Counted from the stretch's first letter, positions 1 through 8,304 are shown. The stretch is DNA of 13,882 nucleotides from Saprospiraceae bacterium (GCA_014379065.1 JACMMM010000705.1:1-13882); one strand, 5' to 3'. The notes: generated by a model from the sequence alone, not told the origin. Program-made: numbers and translations.

Positions 1-1661
1 TAGAGGAGGTCGTTGAAAATTGCTTCCCCAAAAGGCAAGCCAGCCGTGGCGAGGTTGATAAATGTCCAGGTTTGCCCTGCATCTTTGGAGTACAACATCT
101 TTTTGGAATACGAATCGGGCATTATGACCATCACATTGCCGCGAACCATGAAACGGGCGTCTGATAAGCCCCATTGTCCCACTGAATCTGTTGGAACTGA
201 TCCCACCTGTAGGGTCCAATTACTGCAAGCATCGTCCGAGCGATAAATTTTATTGTCGTATGTAAGCACAAATACTTTCCCTTGATCAACGTCAAGTGTC
301 ATTATTTGGGCTTGATATTGGTCATAAAGGGTTTCGATGGGCAAAAAGGTAAGACCGTTATTCTCGGAGATAAAATGCTCACTGAAATCAAAGTTGTCAC
401 CAAGGCCCAGAATTTTGTCACCCAAGGGCTCAAGCGTAGAGATGCCAGGGTGTGAAATCTGCGAGGGCACAAACGATTCATACCAAGAGACACCGCCATC
501 GAGTGAAACCTGTGGCCTGCCGGCTTTGCAGAAAAGCAAGTTGTCGCCAGATTGAATATAATCTGTAAATCCTCCATAGCCGTATTGAGGGGGCGTAAAA
601 ACCAGATTTTGCTTCGTCCAGTTAATTCCATCGGCATCCAATTGAAAGATGCCGCCAACACTGGCAGCGTAGAGATTGTTGCCGATAGATCGGAGTTTGC
701 CGGAGGCGGCCAGGATACCAAAGTCGGCAGAAAACCAAGAATCGCCATTATCCGTGCTGCGCAGTATATCAGCGGATTCATCCGTATCCAGACCACCGAT
801 TAAGATTGCATTTCCTGTGGAAATTCCTGCAAACCCATAATAATATTCACTGGCCGGAAAAGGGACATTGATCCATGTTTGGCCAAGATTGGGCGATCGA
901 ACGATTTTATCGCCGTGCAGCCCAAATATGCTTCCGTTATGCCATAAAAAATCGGTGTATTGGTCAAAAGCAGTGCCGGTGTAATGCTGCCAGGTTTGTC
1001 CATAATCGCTTGAAGCATAGCAGCCGTTTTGTGCATTTTGCATAAAGGCAAAAAGGTGGTTTTCATACTGGAGCATGTCAATGACATTGCCGGTCACGTG
1101 GAGCAGGGTGTCCCAGGTAAAACCAGCATCGGAGGATTGCAGGATGTAAGGATAACTCGATCCCGTGATGCGTTGGCCATCAAATTGTATGTTGCTGATT
1201 TGTCGGGCAGTAGTGTATTCCCAAGTTGCGCCGTCGTTGTTGGTGCGGTAAAGCCCATGGTAATCAGTGGCATAGATATACCCATACGCCAAAAACGACT
1301 CATAAAAAAGCATGGTATCTACCGAAGCGATTGGGTGCCAACTCTGCCCAAAATCGCTTGAGCGAACCAGCCGATAACCAGTGTTGGGATCATAATTCCG
1401 CGCTAGAATATTGTGCCCGTCGGCATCCGATTCGTAGAGCGAAACACCTACGGAGGACGATAATGGAGACCAGGTTTGTCCGTGATTCGCCGAAAAATAA
1501 ATCTCATTGCCTGCATTGGTCAAAACCGTATCGCCATAATGCAGGAAACTGCCCACCTCACCGCCGGGGAGCCCATTTGTTTTTGCCCACTGGGCCTGAA
1601 GTAACACAAAAGAAAAAAGCGTGAGAAAAAGCGACAGAGGAAGGCGTAATGTTATTCGCAT
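1..1661 (-). CDS. Secreted Asp-box (BNR/sortilin-like) beta-propeller protein, partial at left edge
   Basis: The frame is open from the ATG at 1661 to the left edge, giving 553 codons with no stop, so the C-terminus is missing. The start is supported by an immediate signal peptide: residues 1-23 are MRITLRLPLSLFLTLF... ending in LQA before QW. The visible protein carries about eleven Asp-box motifs (S-x-D/N-x-G-x-T-W), for example SANHGQTW at residues 57-64, then SSDFGQSW, TNNDGATW, SSDAGFTW, SSDYGQTW, STDNGDSW and SKDAGQTW, spaced as in multi-bladed propellers. One is degenerate (SDDACSNW). Asp-box proteins of this kind are usually extracellular structural or binding modules; no catalytic residues can be assigned. 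It is divergent from, and a clear architectural paralogue of, the gene starting at 1978. By analogy the missing end may carry a type IX sorting domain, but that is inference. The window ends before any such domain. Confidence 0.9.
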   Translation of the reverse strand, partial: MRITLRLPLSLFLTLFSFVLLQAQWAKTNGLPGGEVGSFLHYGDTVLTNAGNEIYFSANHGQTWSPLSSSVGVSLYESDADGHNILARNYDPNTGYRLVRSSDFGQSWHPIASVDTMLFYESFLAYGYIYATDYHGLYRTNNDGATWEYTTARQISNIQFDGQRITGSSYPYILQSSDAGFTWDTLLHVTGNVIDMLQYENHLFAFMQNAQNGCYASSDYGQTWQHYTGTAFDQYTDFLWHNGSIFGLHGDKIVRSPNLGQTWINVPFPASEYYYGFAGISTGNAILIGGLDTDESADILRSTDNGDSWFSADFGILAASGKLRSIGNNLYAASVGGIFQLDADGINWTKQNLVFTPPQYGYGGFTDYIQSGDNLLFCKAGRPQVSLDGGVSWYESFVPSQISHPGISTLEPLGDKILGLGDNFDFSEHFISENNGLTFLPIETLYDQYQAQIMTLDVDQGKVFVLTYDNKIYRSDDACSNWTLQVGSVPTDSVGQWGLSDARFMVRGNVMVIMPDSYSKKMLYSKDAGQTWTFINLATAGLPFGEAIFNDLL

Positions 1662-1977
1662 GGCAGGGTAATGTTTTAAAAATGAATAATTAAGGTATCG
1701 GCTGAAACAGCGTTCTAGGCAGATAGGGGTTCTTAGTGAAAAAGAGATTGCATGAAGAACGGTGGTATAAGGCGACAGGTTGGGTCACTTAAAACACAAG
1801 AAGCGAAAGTAGCATACGCAAGCCCAACCCAACACCTATTTTGTGCGTCAATCTCCTTGTTTGACAAAAATTGGCCAATGCTTCAAAATTTGCACTGTTT
1901 GTTCGCTCAAAATTTGAAACTTGTTGCGCCCTAATTCAAGCAGAACCGAGTTTTTCACCTGTTCAAAATCTTTGAAA
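1662..1977. promoter_or_regulatory. Divergent intergenic region between the two Asp-box genes, with palindromes
   Basis: This 316-base spacer must hold the promoters of both divergent genes. I found no exact TAnnTTTG box on either strand. The nearest for the minus gene is CGAAAGTA at 1804-1811, which reads TACTTTCG on the minus strand with one mismatch. The right half holds several dyads: ATTGGCCAAT at 1870-1879, TCAAAATTTG at 1883-1892, the perfect TCAAAATTTGA at 1907-1917, and TTCAAA-ATC-TTTGAA at 1962-1976, which ends one base before the ATG at 1978. They may be operator sites or simply AT-rich coincidence. Short reading frames here have no protein character. Confidence 0.4.
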
Positions 1978-4900
1978 ATGATAAACCAATACTCCGCCTT
2001 ACGCCCCATCGTATTCGCCTTGACGCTTTTTTCAGCACAATTGCTGCCTGCCCAATGGGAATCTGTCCCAGTCCCCGGCGATGAGGACATTAGCAATATT
2101 CTCAACATGGGAGGGATTTGGGTAGCACAGGGTGAAACGGGTTACTACCGATCCACCAATGATGGGCTTTCATGGTCAAAAACCCTTGATATTAACACAA
2201 GCTATGCGACAGCAACTGCCCAATCCGGCAATGATGTCTTTGCGATTGCTTACGGCCAAGGGCTTTACCGGAGCAGCAATCAGGGAATGACTTGGGATTT
2301 GCTTAGCAGCGAACTCCCATCTGGCCTGGTTTACCCTGATGGGCTTGCTGTCACGGATAATTATATACTTTTTGAAACCTTCAGTGCGGTGTACCGATAT
2401 GACAAAACCGCTCCTGGCACACCTATCCCAGTGCTTAGTTTTGGTCAATTTTACTACCCTAATACGCTTATCATGCAAGTGCAAGGCAATGAAGTTTGGG
2501 TGGCTGTAAAAGATTCCCTCCTGCGGTCCACGGACGAAGGCGATACCTGGAACTTGGTGTATGAAGGCCATCGGGCCAATGGTATTGCCATACACGGCGA
2601 TACCATCATGCTCTGCACAGATGCAGGGATACAACGCTCGGTCAACAATGGCGCAACTTGGTCGCTTGTTTACTCGGGGAGTCAGACGTATGGTGTTTTT
2701 TGGCAATCGGGGCAGTGGTTTTTCCGTGCTTATCCAAGCAATGGTAGTTCTTTTTTATATTCCTCCAATGGGGGCAATACCTGGCAAACCTTCTCCAATA
2801 CGCTTGATGACGCGTACGCCACCGTTTTCATGCTTGCCAAAAACGGGGGCACCACCATTCTTGGCACCTCTCTTGGCATAGTGCGCTCTACCGATGGCGG
2901 CAATTATTGGGAACTGCGAAATACAGGCATTGCGTTTGACCCCTCCTCGTTTTTCGGTGAGAAGAGGCTTTATGTGCTTGGCGATTATTTGGAACTAGCA
3001 GGTTCTGCTTCTGAAGACGATGGAGCTACCTGGTTTCGTCCTTTCACAGACGCTAACAATTTGGGTTATCCCTATACAGCGCATAATGGAAACTTTTTTG
3101 CCGTTGATTACGACCAAAAACTCTATCGGTCTATGGGAGACCTTCGCCATTGGCAGGCGTCTGGCGTACAATTTACGGCAGGAATTTCTCATAAACTTGT
3201 GTCAGAAGGAGCCAATTTCTACATGTTCGAATATGACGGTTGGAACGGTGGCCCCACTACCATTTACAAGTCCACCGATAATGGCCTTCATTGGATCCCA
3301 ACGGGCGGAACCACCAGCAGTGCCTTTGAGACGGTTGCAAAAGGTGATTATCTTTTTGAATGGCGCGGTTACCTTGGGCTGTTTCGCTCGCAAAATGGCG
3401 GAATCACCTGGCAGTCCGTCGGTGCGGGACTGAGCAGTTTGGCCCAAGGAAGTGGCGATGTCTATATCTATTCTGACGGGGTTCATTTGTTTGCGTATGA
3501 CTATAACGCCATCATGGTTTCCAGCAATAACGGGCTGACTTTCACGAAAATAAGCAACCATCTTTTGAATAGTTTCGGCTATCCCACGGGCGCTGATTAT
3601 TTGGTCTCTGATGGCAATGTTGTGGTGGCGATTGCGGATGATAATATTTTCTTGAGCCAGGGACTAAATGATCAATGGTTTGACATAAGTGCCAATTTGC
3701 CACTCCCCTATTTTTATAACGCGGGTTTAATCATCCACAACGGCTACATCCTGCTTGATGCTGAATATAGCAATATGCCGCTCTGGAAGCGCTCGCTCGC
3801 ATCCATCAACCTTGCCCAATTAGGTGGCAAAGTGTGGCGCGACGACAACAACAACGGCCAGCAGGATCTCGGTGAACTGCCTTACGCTGGCGCTATCTTA
3901 CAGGCGGGCAGCGGTTCTTTTGCTACTTCGGGCATAGATGGAGATTACACGCTTTTCGCCGATCTCAACCATGACACCTTGCGGGTGAAAAAGCCTGCTC
4001 CCTGGGTCATCGCCAACCCCGAATTTTACAACGTGAGCACTTCAACAACAGGCAAAGATTTTGGGCTTTATTTCCCCCCAGACATTACCGACCTGCGGGT
4101 TGATTTGACCAATGAGACGGTATTCCGCCCCGGTTTTAAGGAAAACATATACCTGAGTTATAATAACGTCGGTACGGCGGATGCGGATGGCAAAATCTAC
4201 TTTGTGCCCAACGCGCCCCTGGAATTTCAGGCCGCTTTCCCGTCGCCCGATGGCATCAATGGCGACACACTTTTTTGGAACCTACAAACCCTTAGCGCAT
4301 TTTCAGATGGCAAGATTGTTATCAGCGTTAGAGTCCCGGTTGGCACGCCGATGAGCAGCCTGGTCACGGCTTATGCGCGTATCAATCCTGCCCAGACCGA
4401 CGCAAACGTGGTTGACAACCAATCCTTTTTGTCCGAACGGGTCGTTGGTTCTTACGATCCCAACGACAAACGCTGCAATGCCTCCAGCATCACTCCCGAA
4501 CAGATTGCAGCAGGGGAAACCCTCACGTACACCATTCGATTTCAGAACACGGGAACTTATCCCGCCGAGATCGTGCGCCTTGCCGACACCCTTGATTTTC
4601 AGCGGCTTGACGTTGCTACCTTTCAAGTGCTGGCTTCTTCGCGCCCATGCCAGACCACCCTGCGGGGCAGCGGGGCAGTCGAGTTCCTTTTTGACCCGAT
4701 TGACCTTCCGCCCAGCGATTTCAACGAGCCAGCCAGCCATGGTTTTGTCAAATACAGCATACGGCCCAAGCCCGGTCTTGCTTTGGGGCAGCAAATCCGC
4801 AATACAGCACACATTTACTTTGACTTCAATGCTGATATAGTGACCAACACAACGGTTACGGGTGTGGCAGAAACGGTTGGAACGCATGATGTATGGCAAA

Positions 4901-5148
4901 GGCATCAGGGCCAGGCCCTAATTATTTCCCCAAACCCCAGCGCAGGTATCGTTCAAATACAAACGGACGAAAAAAGCCCTGGTGTTCTGCGCGTTTTCAA
5001 CGCACTCGGAGCAATAGTTTTAGAAAGCACTGATTTTTCAGACTTTGAAAAACTGGATTTGACGGCCCTTCCATCTGGCCAATATCTCTTGGAATGGCGC
5101 TCAGAGATGGGCTGGCGGAAAATGGGGAAATTGGTGAAAATCAAATAA
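1978..5148 (+). CDS. Large secreted Asp-box protein with type IX secretion sorting domain
   Basis: The gene encodes 1056 residues from the ATG at 1978. I prefer this to the in-frame TTG at 1921 because it opens directly on a signal peptide (MINQYSALRPIVFALTLF..., ending LLPA before QW). Residues ~55-540 hold about ten Asp-box motifs (STNDGLSW at 59-66, SSNQGMTW, STDEGDTW, SVNNGATW, SSNGGNTW, STDGGNYW, SEDDGATW, STDNGLHW, SQNGGITW, SSNNGLTF), typical of a sortilin-like propeller. An SdrD-B-like domain starts near residue 614 (GGKVWRDDNNNGQQDLGE, a calcium-type loop). It is followed by a CARDB/DUF11-like segment with SYDPNDK and TLTYTIRFQNTGT. The last ~76 residues match a type A type IX sorting domain: SPNPSAG, then GQYLLEW, ending KLVKIK. 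The product should be exported across the outer membrane and kept at the surface or released. Function beyond adhesion or binding cannot be read from the sequence. Confidence 0.93.
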   Translation: MINQYSALRPIVFALTLFSAQLLPAQWESVPVPGDEDISNILNMGGIWVAQGETGYYRSTNDGLSWSKTLDINTSYATATAQSGNDVFAIAYGQGLYRSSNQGMTWDLLSSELPSGLVYPDGLAVTDNYILFETFSAVYRYDKTAPGTPIPVLSFGQFYYPNTLIMQVQGNEVWVAVKDSLLRSTDEGDTWNLVYEGHRANGIAIHGDTIMLCTDAGIQRSVNNGATWSLVYSGSQTYGVFWQSGQWFFRAYPSNGSSFLYSSNGGNTWQTFSNTLDDAYATVFMLAKNGGTTILGTSLGIVRSTDGGNYWELRNTGIAFDPSSFFGEKRLYVLGDYLELAGSASEDDGATWFRPFTDANNLGYPYTAHNGNFFAVDYDQKLYRSMGDLRHWQASGVQFTAGISHKLVSEGANFYMFEYDGWNGGPTTIYKSTDNGLHWIPTGGTTSSAFETVAKGDYLFEWRGYLGLFRSQNGGITWQSVGAGLSSLAQGSGDVYIYSDGVHLFAYDYNAIMVSSNNGLTFTKISNHLLNSFGYPTGADYLVSDGNVVVAIADDNIFLSQGLNDQWFDISANLPLPYFYNAGLIIHNGYILLDAEYSNMPLWKRSLASINLAQLGGKVWRDDNNNGQQDLGELPYAGAILQAGSGSFATSGIDGDYTLFADLNHDTLRVKKPAPWVIANPEFYNVSTSTTGKDFGLYFPPDITDLRVDLTNETVFRPGFKENIYLSYNNVGTADADGKIYFVPNAPLEFQAAFPSPDGINGDTLFWNLQTLSAFSDGKIVISVRVPVGTPMSSLVTAYARINPAQTDANVVDNQSFLSERVVGSYDPNDKRCNASSITPEQIAAGETLTYTIRFQNTGTYPAEIVRLADTLDFQRLDVATFQVLASSRPCQTTLRGSGAVEFLFDPIDLPPSDFNEPASHGFVKYSIRPKPGLALGQQIRNTAHIYFDFNADIVTNTTVTGVAETVGTHDVWQRHQGQALIISPNPSAGIVQIQTDEKSPGVLRVFNALGAIVLESTDFSDFEKLDLTALPSGQYLLEWRSEMGWRKMGKLVKIK

Positions 5149-5183
5149 TAAGTAGGTTAATTTGACCAAAACTGGCCAAAAAC

Positions 5184-5217
5184 AAATCGGGCGCGCCGTT
5201 ACCGACGCGCCCGATTT
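5184..5217. terminator. Bidirectional intrinsic terminator between convergent genes
   Basis: A perfect 12-base stem pairs AAATCGGGCGCG (5184-5195) with CGCGCCCGATTT (5206-5217) around a 10-base loop. It is followed by a T run on the plus strand (5215-5219) and an A-rich flank that reads as a T run on the minus strand. It lies 35 bases after the stop of the Asp-box gene and downstream of groEL, so it can serve both convergent transcripts. Confidence 0.85.
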
Positions 5218-5263
5218 TTATTCATTAACGTATTCCGCAATTTTACATTTTGCGGTTTTGCGG

Positions 5264-5297
5264 TTTACCCGCCGAAGCCTTGGCGTAGGAGGGTAAA
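5264..5297. repeat. Palindromic dispersed repeat, copy 1 (groEL 3' side)
   Basis: The 34-base element begins TTTACCCGCCGAAGCC and ends GGCGTAGGAGGGTAAA. Its two 16-base halves are complementary at 13 positions, so it can form a hairpin with a two-base loop. It lies just past the groEL stop codon and is related to the copies at 9444, 9498, 10030 and 10478. A smaller hairpin, CCGCAA (5235-5240) with TTGCGG (5250-5255), lies next to it. Confidence 0.75.
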
Positions 5298-5315
5298 ACA
5301 TTTTATTTCTCAACC

Positions 5316-6956
5316 TTACATCATGCCGCCCATTCCGCCCATGTCTGGGTGGCCGTGGCCGCCGCCGTCCCCTTTCTTAGGCTTCTCGCTGATGACGCAC
5401 TCAGTAGTGAGCACGAGGCCAGAAATAGAAGCCGCCATTTCAAGCGCTACACGTGCAACTTTGGTCGGGTCAATGATGCCTGCTTTTTTCAAGTCTTCGT
5501 ACACATCGGTACGCGCATTGTAGCCAAACGCACTTTTGCCGTCGAGTACCTTGTGGAATACGAGCGAACCGTCCACCCCTGCATTTTCAGCGATGATCCG
5601 GATGGGGGCTTCGAGCGATTTGCGCACGATGGCGATACCGTAATTCTCATCTTCGTTCACACCTTTGAGCCCGTCGAGGCTTTTGATGGCACGAACGAGG
5701 GCTACGCCGCCGCCCGGTACAATGCCTTCTTCGATGGCAGCACGGGTAGCGTGGAGCGCATCGTCCACACGGTCTTTTTTCTCTTTCATTTCCACTTCCG
5801 TAGAGGCGCCGATGTAAAGTACTGCCACGCCACCTGCCAATTTGGCTAAACGCTCTTGCAGTTTTTCTTTATCATAGTCGCTCGTGGTGGATTCGATTTG
5901 CTGTTTGATCTGGCCAATGCGGGATTTGATGTCCTCCGCTTTGCCTTTACCACCTACAACGGTTGTGTTGTCTTTGTCCACCGTGATGCGCTCGCAAGAG
6001 CCAAGGTGTTCAAGACCAGCATTTTCGAGTTTGTAGCCTTGTTCTTCGCTGATGACCGTGCCACCCGTGAGGATGGCGATGTCTTCAAGCATGGCTTTGC
6101 GGCGATCGCCAAAGCCTGGAGCTTTCACGGCAACCACTTTGAGGCCTGCGCGAAGGCGGTTGACCACCAGCACTCCGAGTGCTTGGCTGTCAACATCTTC
6201 TGCGATGATGAGGAGCGGGCGACCTGTCTGCAAAGATTTCTCGAGCACTGGCACGAGGTCTTGCATATTGCTGATCTTCTTGTCCGTGATGAGCACGTAT
6301 GGGCTTTCGTAGTCGGCCACCATTTTTTCTGCGTCGGTGATGAAGTATGGGCTTAGGTAGCCGCGGTCGAACTGCATCCCAATCACCTCTTCCATATAGG
6401 TATCGGTGCCTTTGGCTTCCTCCACAGTGATCACACCGTCTTTGCTCACACGCTTCATGGCATTGGCAATAAGTTTGCCGATTTCTTCATCGTTGTTGGC
6501 AGAGATAGCGGCTACTTGCTCGATTTTGTCAAAGTCCTCGCCGATTTGCTCGGTCTGGGATTTGAGGTCGGCAACGATGCTTTTCACGGCTTTCTCGATG
6601 CCCCGCTTTAGGTCCATCGGGTTAGCGCCAGCGGCCACGTTTTTGAGGCCGGCGGTTATCATCGCTTGAGCGAGCACGGTAGCGGTAGTAGTACCGTCAC
6701 CTGCTGCATCAGCAGTTTTGCTGGCGACTTCTTTCACCATCTGTGCGCCCATGTTGGCGACGGCATCTTCGAGTTCGACTTCTTGGGCTACCGTAACACC
6801 GTCTTTGGTGATGGATGGCGCGCCGAAGGATTTCTGGATGACTACGTTGCGGCCTTTGGGGCCAAGGGTAACTTTTACGGCATTGGCCAAAGCGTCAACG
6901 CCTTCTTTGAGTTTTTCGCGGGCTTCGGTATTGAAGTTAATTTGCTTTGCGGACAT
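5316..6956 (-). CDS. groEL: 60 kDa chaperonin GroEL
   Basis: The 546-residue product is full length for GroEL, the ring chaperonin that folds cytosolic proteins with ATP and the GroES lid. Family landmarks are all visible: the N-terminal KVTLGPKGRNVV (residues 28-39), the ATP site DGTTT with the catalytic aspartate at residue 87, IEEGIVPGGGVAL in the C-terminal equatorial domain, and a flexible Gly-Met-rich tail ending GGMGGMM, preceded by a His/Gly stretch. The start MSAKQINF is normal for Bacteroidota. It is the second gene of a groES-groEL operon, 165 bases after groES, a spacer unusually long for this pair and filled with an inverted repeat. No Shine-Dalgarno sequence precedes the ATG. 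The identification is certain. Confidence 0.99.
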   Translation of the reverse strand: MSAKQINFNTEAREKLKEGVDALANAVKVTLGPKGRNVVIQKSFGAPSITKDGVTVAQEVELEDAVANMGAQMVKEVASKTADAAGDGTTTATVLAQAMITAGLKNVAAGANPMDLKRGIEKAVKSIVADLKSQTEQIGEDFDKIEQVAAISANNDEEIGKLIANAMKRVSKDGVITVEEAKGTDTYMEEVIGMQFDRGYLSPYFITDAEKMVADYESPYVLITDKKISNMQDLVPVLEKSLQTGRPLLIIAEDVDSQALGVLVVNRLRAGLKVVAVKAPGFGDRRKAMLEDIAILTGGTVISEEQGYKLENAGLEHLGSCERITVDKDNTTVVGGKGKAEDIKSRIGQIKQQIESTTSDYDKEKLQERLAKLAGGVAVLYIGASTEVEMKEKKDRVDDALHATRAAIEEGIVPGGGVALVRAIKSLDGLKGVNEDENYGIAIVRKSLEAPIRIIAENAGVDGSLVFHKVLDGKSAFGYNARTDVYEDLKKAGIIDPTKVARVALEMAASISGLVLTTECVISEKPKKGDGGGHGHPDMGGMGGMM

Positions 6957-6988
6957 ATCTTTTCGAATGGTAAGTGTTAAGTGATGAG

Positions 6989-7120
6989 TGGTTATTTGGG
7001 GAAGTGGTTATTTGGTTATTCGTTTGGCTAGAGCTTGGTATTTGTTTTGTCTCAAGCGGCATAGATTAATGCCAAACTCAGGGCGAACAAATAACCAAAT
7101 AACCCCATAACCAAATCACC
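6989..7120. repeat. Period-8 degenerate repeats forming an inverted repeat between groES and groEL
   Basis: The left arm has several GGTTATTT-type octamers (about 6990-7020) and the right arm has CAAATAAC-type octamers (about 7088-7119). A perfect 15-base core pairs GGTTATTTGGTTATT (7006-7020) with its complement at 7090-7104, and outer units pair less well. In the groESL transcript this would be a hairpin between the two cistrons. It may stabilise or separate the two messages, but this is inference. Confidence 0.75.
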
Positions 7121-7121
7121 A

Positions 7122-7394
7122 TTAAAGAATCACCAGGATTTCCTCTTCACGCATAATGAGGAGGTCTTGACCTTCATGGTTGATTTCTTGGCCGGAATAT
7201 TTGCCATAGAGCACCATGTCGCCCACTTGGACGGTCATAGAATGCGCGTCTTTGCCGGTTTTGCCGGGGCCTACCGCGACGACTTCGCCGCGTTGTGGCT
7301 TTTCTTTTGCGGTGTCGGGGATGATAATGCCGCCTTTAGTTTTCTCGTCGGCGGGGGCGGGCTTGATGATTACGCGGTCAGCGATTGGCTTCAT
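7122..7394 (-). CDS. groES: 10 kDa co-chaperonin GroES
   Basis: This 90-residue protein is the lid of the GroEL chaperonin. It starts MKPIADRVIIKP, the normal first strand. The mobile loop that docks on GroEL is at about residues 17-33, with GGIIIPDTAKEKPQ, followed by GEVVAVGPGK. The C-terminal half has VQVGDMVLYGKYSGQEI and ends EEEILVIL. Length and motifs are standard. It is the first gene of the groES-groEL operon, transcribed leftward and divergent from the sigma-factor gene at 7726. No CIRCE (HrcA) operator is visible in the 331 bases upstream, so its heat-shock control, if any, must work another way. I could not place an exact TAnnTTTG promoter for it. Confidence 0.99.
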   Translation of the reverse strand: MKPIADRVIIKPAPADEKTKGGIIIPDTAKEKPQRGEVVAVGPGKTGKDAHSMTVQVGDMVLYGKYSGQEINHEGQDLLIMREEEILVIL

Positions 7395-7436
7395 ACGTTT
7401 TGAACTATTTTAATTTTGATGAAAGTAAATTTTGAC

Positions 7437-7533
7437 TTTTGACCATTGGCTTTTGACTGTTGACTGGGGGAGCCGGTTTTCATTGCTCCCGAACCTATGC
7501 CAATGGTCAATGGTCAAAAGCCAATGGTCAAAA
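7437..7533. repeat. 21-base perfect inverted repeat with nested hairpin upstream of groES
   Basis: The 21 bases at 7437-7457 (built from TTTTGACCATTGGC) are exactly complementary to 7513-7533. The right side also holds tandem units, with CCAATGGTCAAAAG twice (7507-7534 region, first copy imperfect). Inside the loop GGGAGC (7468-7473) pairs with GCTCCC (7485-7490). The structure fills much of the divergent spacer 7395-7725 between groES and the sigma gene. The reading frames across it look like repeat translation, not protein. Confidence 0.75.
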
Positions 7534-7668
7534 GTTAACGGTCAACTGGAAGCCCCTTATCAAACTTCGTGCTACGAGCCGGGAACTGCCATTTTTTCAG
7601 ACCTTTGAAGGACTTATGTCAGTTTTTGCACTTCTGGCTGCCAAAAGGGGAAGCTTTGTGTATTTCCC

Positions 7669-7698
7669 TTTGGTTATTCATCTAAGGCTTTACTTTTG
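7669..7698 (+). promoter_or_regulatory. Bacteroidota-type promoter for the ECF sigma gene
   Basis: TTTG at 7669-7672 is followed after 18 bases by TACTTTTG at 7691-7698. This is an exact match to the Bacteroidota -7 consensus TAnnTTTG and to the -33 TTTG box, at a normal spacing. Transcription would begin near 7703-7706, leaving a leader of about 20 bases before the ATG at 7726. Confidence 0.65.
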
Positions 7699-7725
7699 GC
7701 GGTGCATTCCTGAGACCTTGTTTTT

Positions 7726-8304
7726 ATGCTGAGATTTCTCCGCCCAAATTTTCCCGAACACCTGAGCGACGAGCACTTGCTTGCTGACTATGTTGGCAGC
7801 AGTTCAACGCGCTCACTTGGGATGTTGTACGAGCGCTATATGCCGATGGTGTACGGAGTGTGTATCAAAATTTTGAAAGACACCGGCAAAGCAGAGGATG
7901 CCGTGATGGCGATTTACGAAGAATTGACGCGAAAGGTAAAGGAACACCAAATCGAGTCGTTTCGGGGCTGGCTTTATGTGTTGGCGCGGAATCATTGCCT
8001 GATGGAATGGCGAAAAGCACAGCGCAGGCCGACGGATCATCACGCCCCCGAGGACATGGTGTACTACGACGCTGTGGAGCCTGTTTTTGACTACGAACTG
8101 CCGCAAGGTATTTCAACCCTCGAACGCTGCATGGCGGAACTTGCAGATTTGCAACGAGCCTGTATAACCTGGTTTTATTATGAAGACAAGTCTTACAAGG
8201 AAATAGCGGACATGATGGCCGAAGAACTGGGGAAAGTGCGTTCCCACATTCAAAATGGCAAACGAAATCTCAGAATCTGCATGGAAAAGAACGGAGGACG
8301 ATAA
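7726..8304 (+). CDS. ECF-type RNA polymerase sigma factor
   Basis: The 192-residue protein has the two-domain plan of extracytoplasmic-function sigma factors. Region 2 spans about residues 14-100: LSDEHLLADY, then LYERYMPMVYGVCIKIL, GKAEDAVMAIYEEL, and FRGWLYVLARNHCLMEWRK, which matches the -10 recognition part. Region 4 spans about 131-187, with LADLQRACITWFYYEDKSYKEIADMM followed by VRSHIQNGKRNLR, the helix-turn-helix that reads the -35 box. The start ATG lies about 20 bases after a good promoter. Eighty-two bases downstream is a membrane protein with an anti-sigma-like N-terminus, its likely partner. It probably directs RNA polymerase to envelope-related genes. The target genes cannot be read here, though autoregulation is common in the family. 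Confidence 0.93.
   Translation: MLRFLRPNFPEHLSDEHLLADYVGSSSTRSLGMLYERYMPMVYGVCIKILKDTGKAEDAVMAIYEELTRKVKEHQIESFRGWLYVLARNHCLMEWRKAQRRPTDHHAPEDMVYYDAVEPVFDYELPQGISTLERCMAELADLQRACITWFYYEDKSYKEIADMMAEELGKVRSHIQNGKRNLRICMEKNGGR

Noticed and set aside
302..1303. Several minus-strand and plus-strand open frames of 69-164 codons at the left end
   Set aside because: They are in other frames of the long partial Asp-box gene, which is open through the whole region and has clear motifs.
1921..1977. TTG start giving 19 extra residues before the type IX cargo protein
   Set aside because: The extra residues are polar and would bury the signal peptide that begins exactly at the ATG at 1978.
1..5148. Sialidase function from Asp-box (BNR) motifs
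   Set aside because: Asp boxes are structural and occur in many propellers; no sialidase FRIP motif or catalytic set was seen.
5349..6984. Long plus-strand open frames opposite groEL
   Set aside because: They are antisense shadows of a highly conserved gene with strong codon bias and have no recognisable domains.
7395..7725. CIRCE/HrcA operator upstream of groES
   Set aside because: No TTAGCACTC or GAGTGCTAA half-site is present in the spacer.
7460..7732. Possible 90-residue protein in the groES/sigma spacer
   Set aside because: It reads through inverted repeats (KANGQ/ANGQW-type repetition), overlaps the sigma start, and has no family features.
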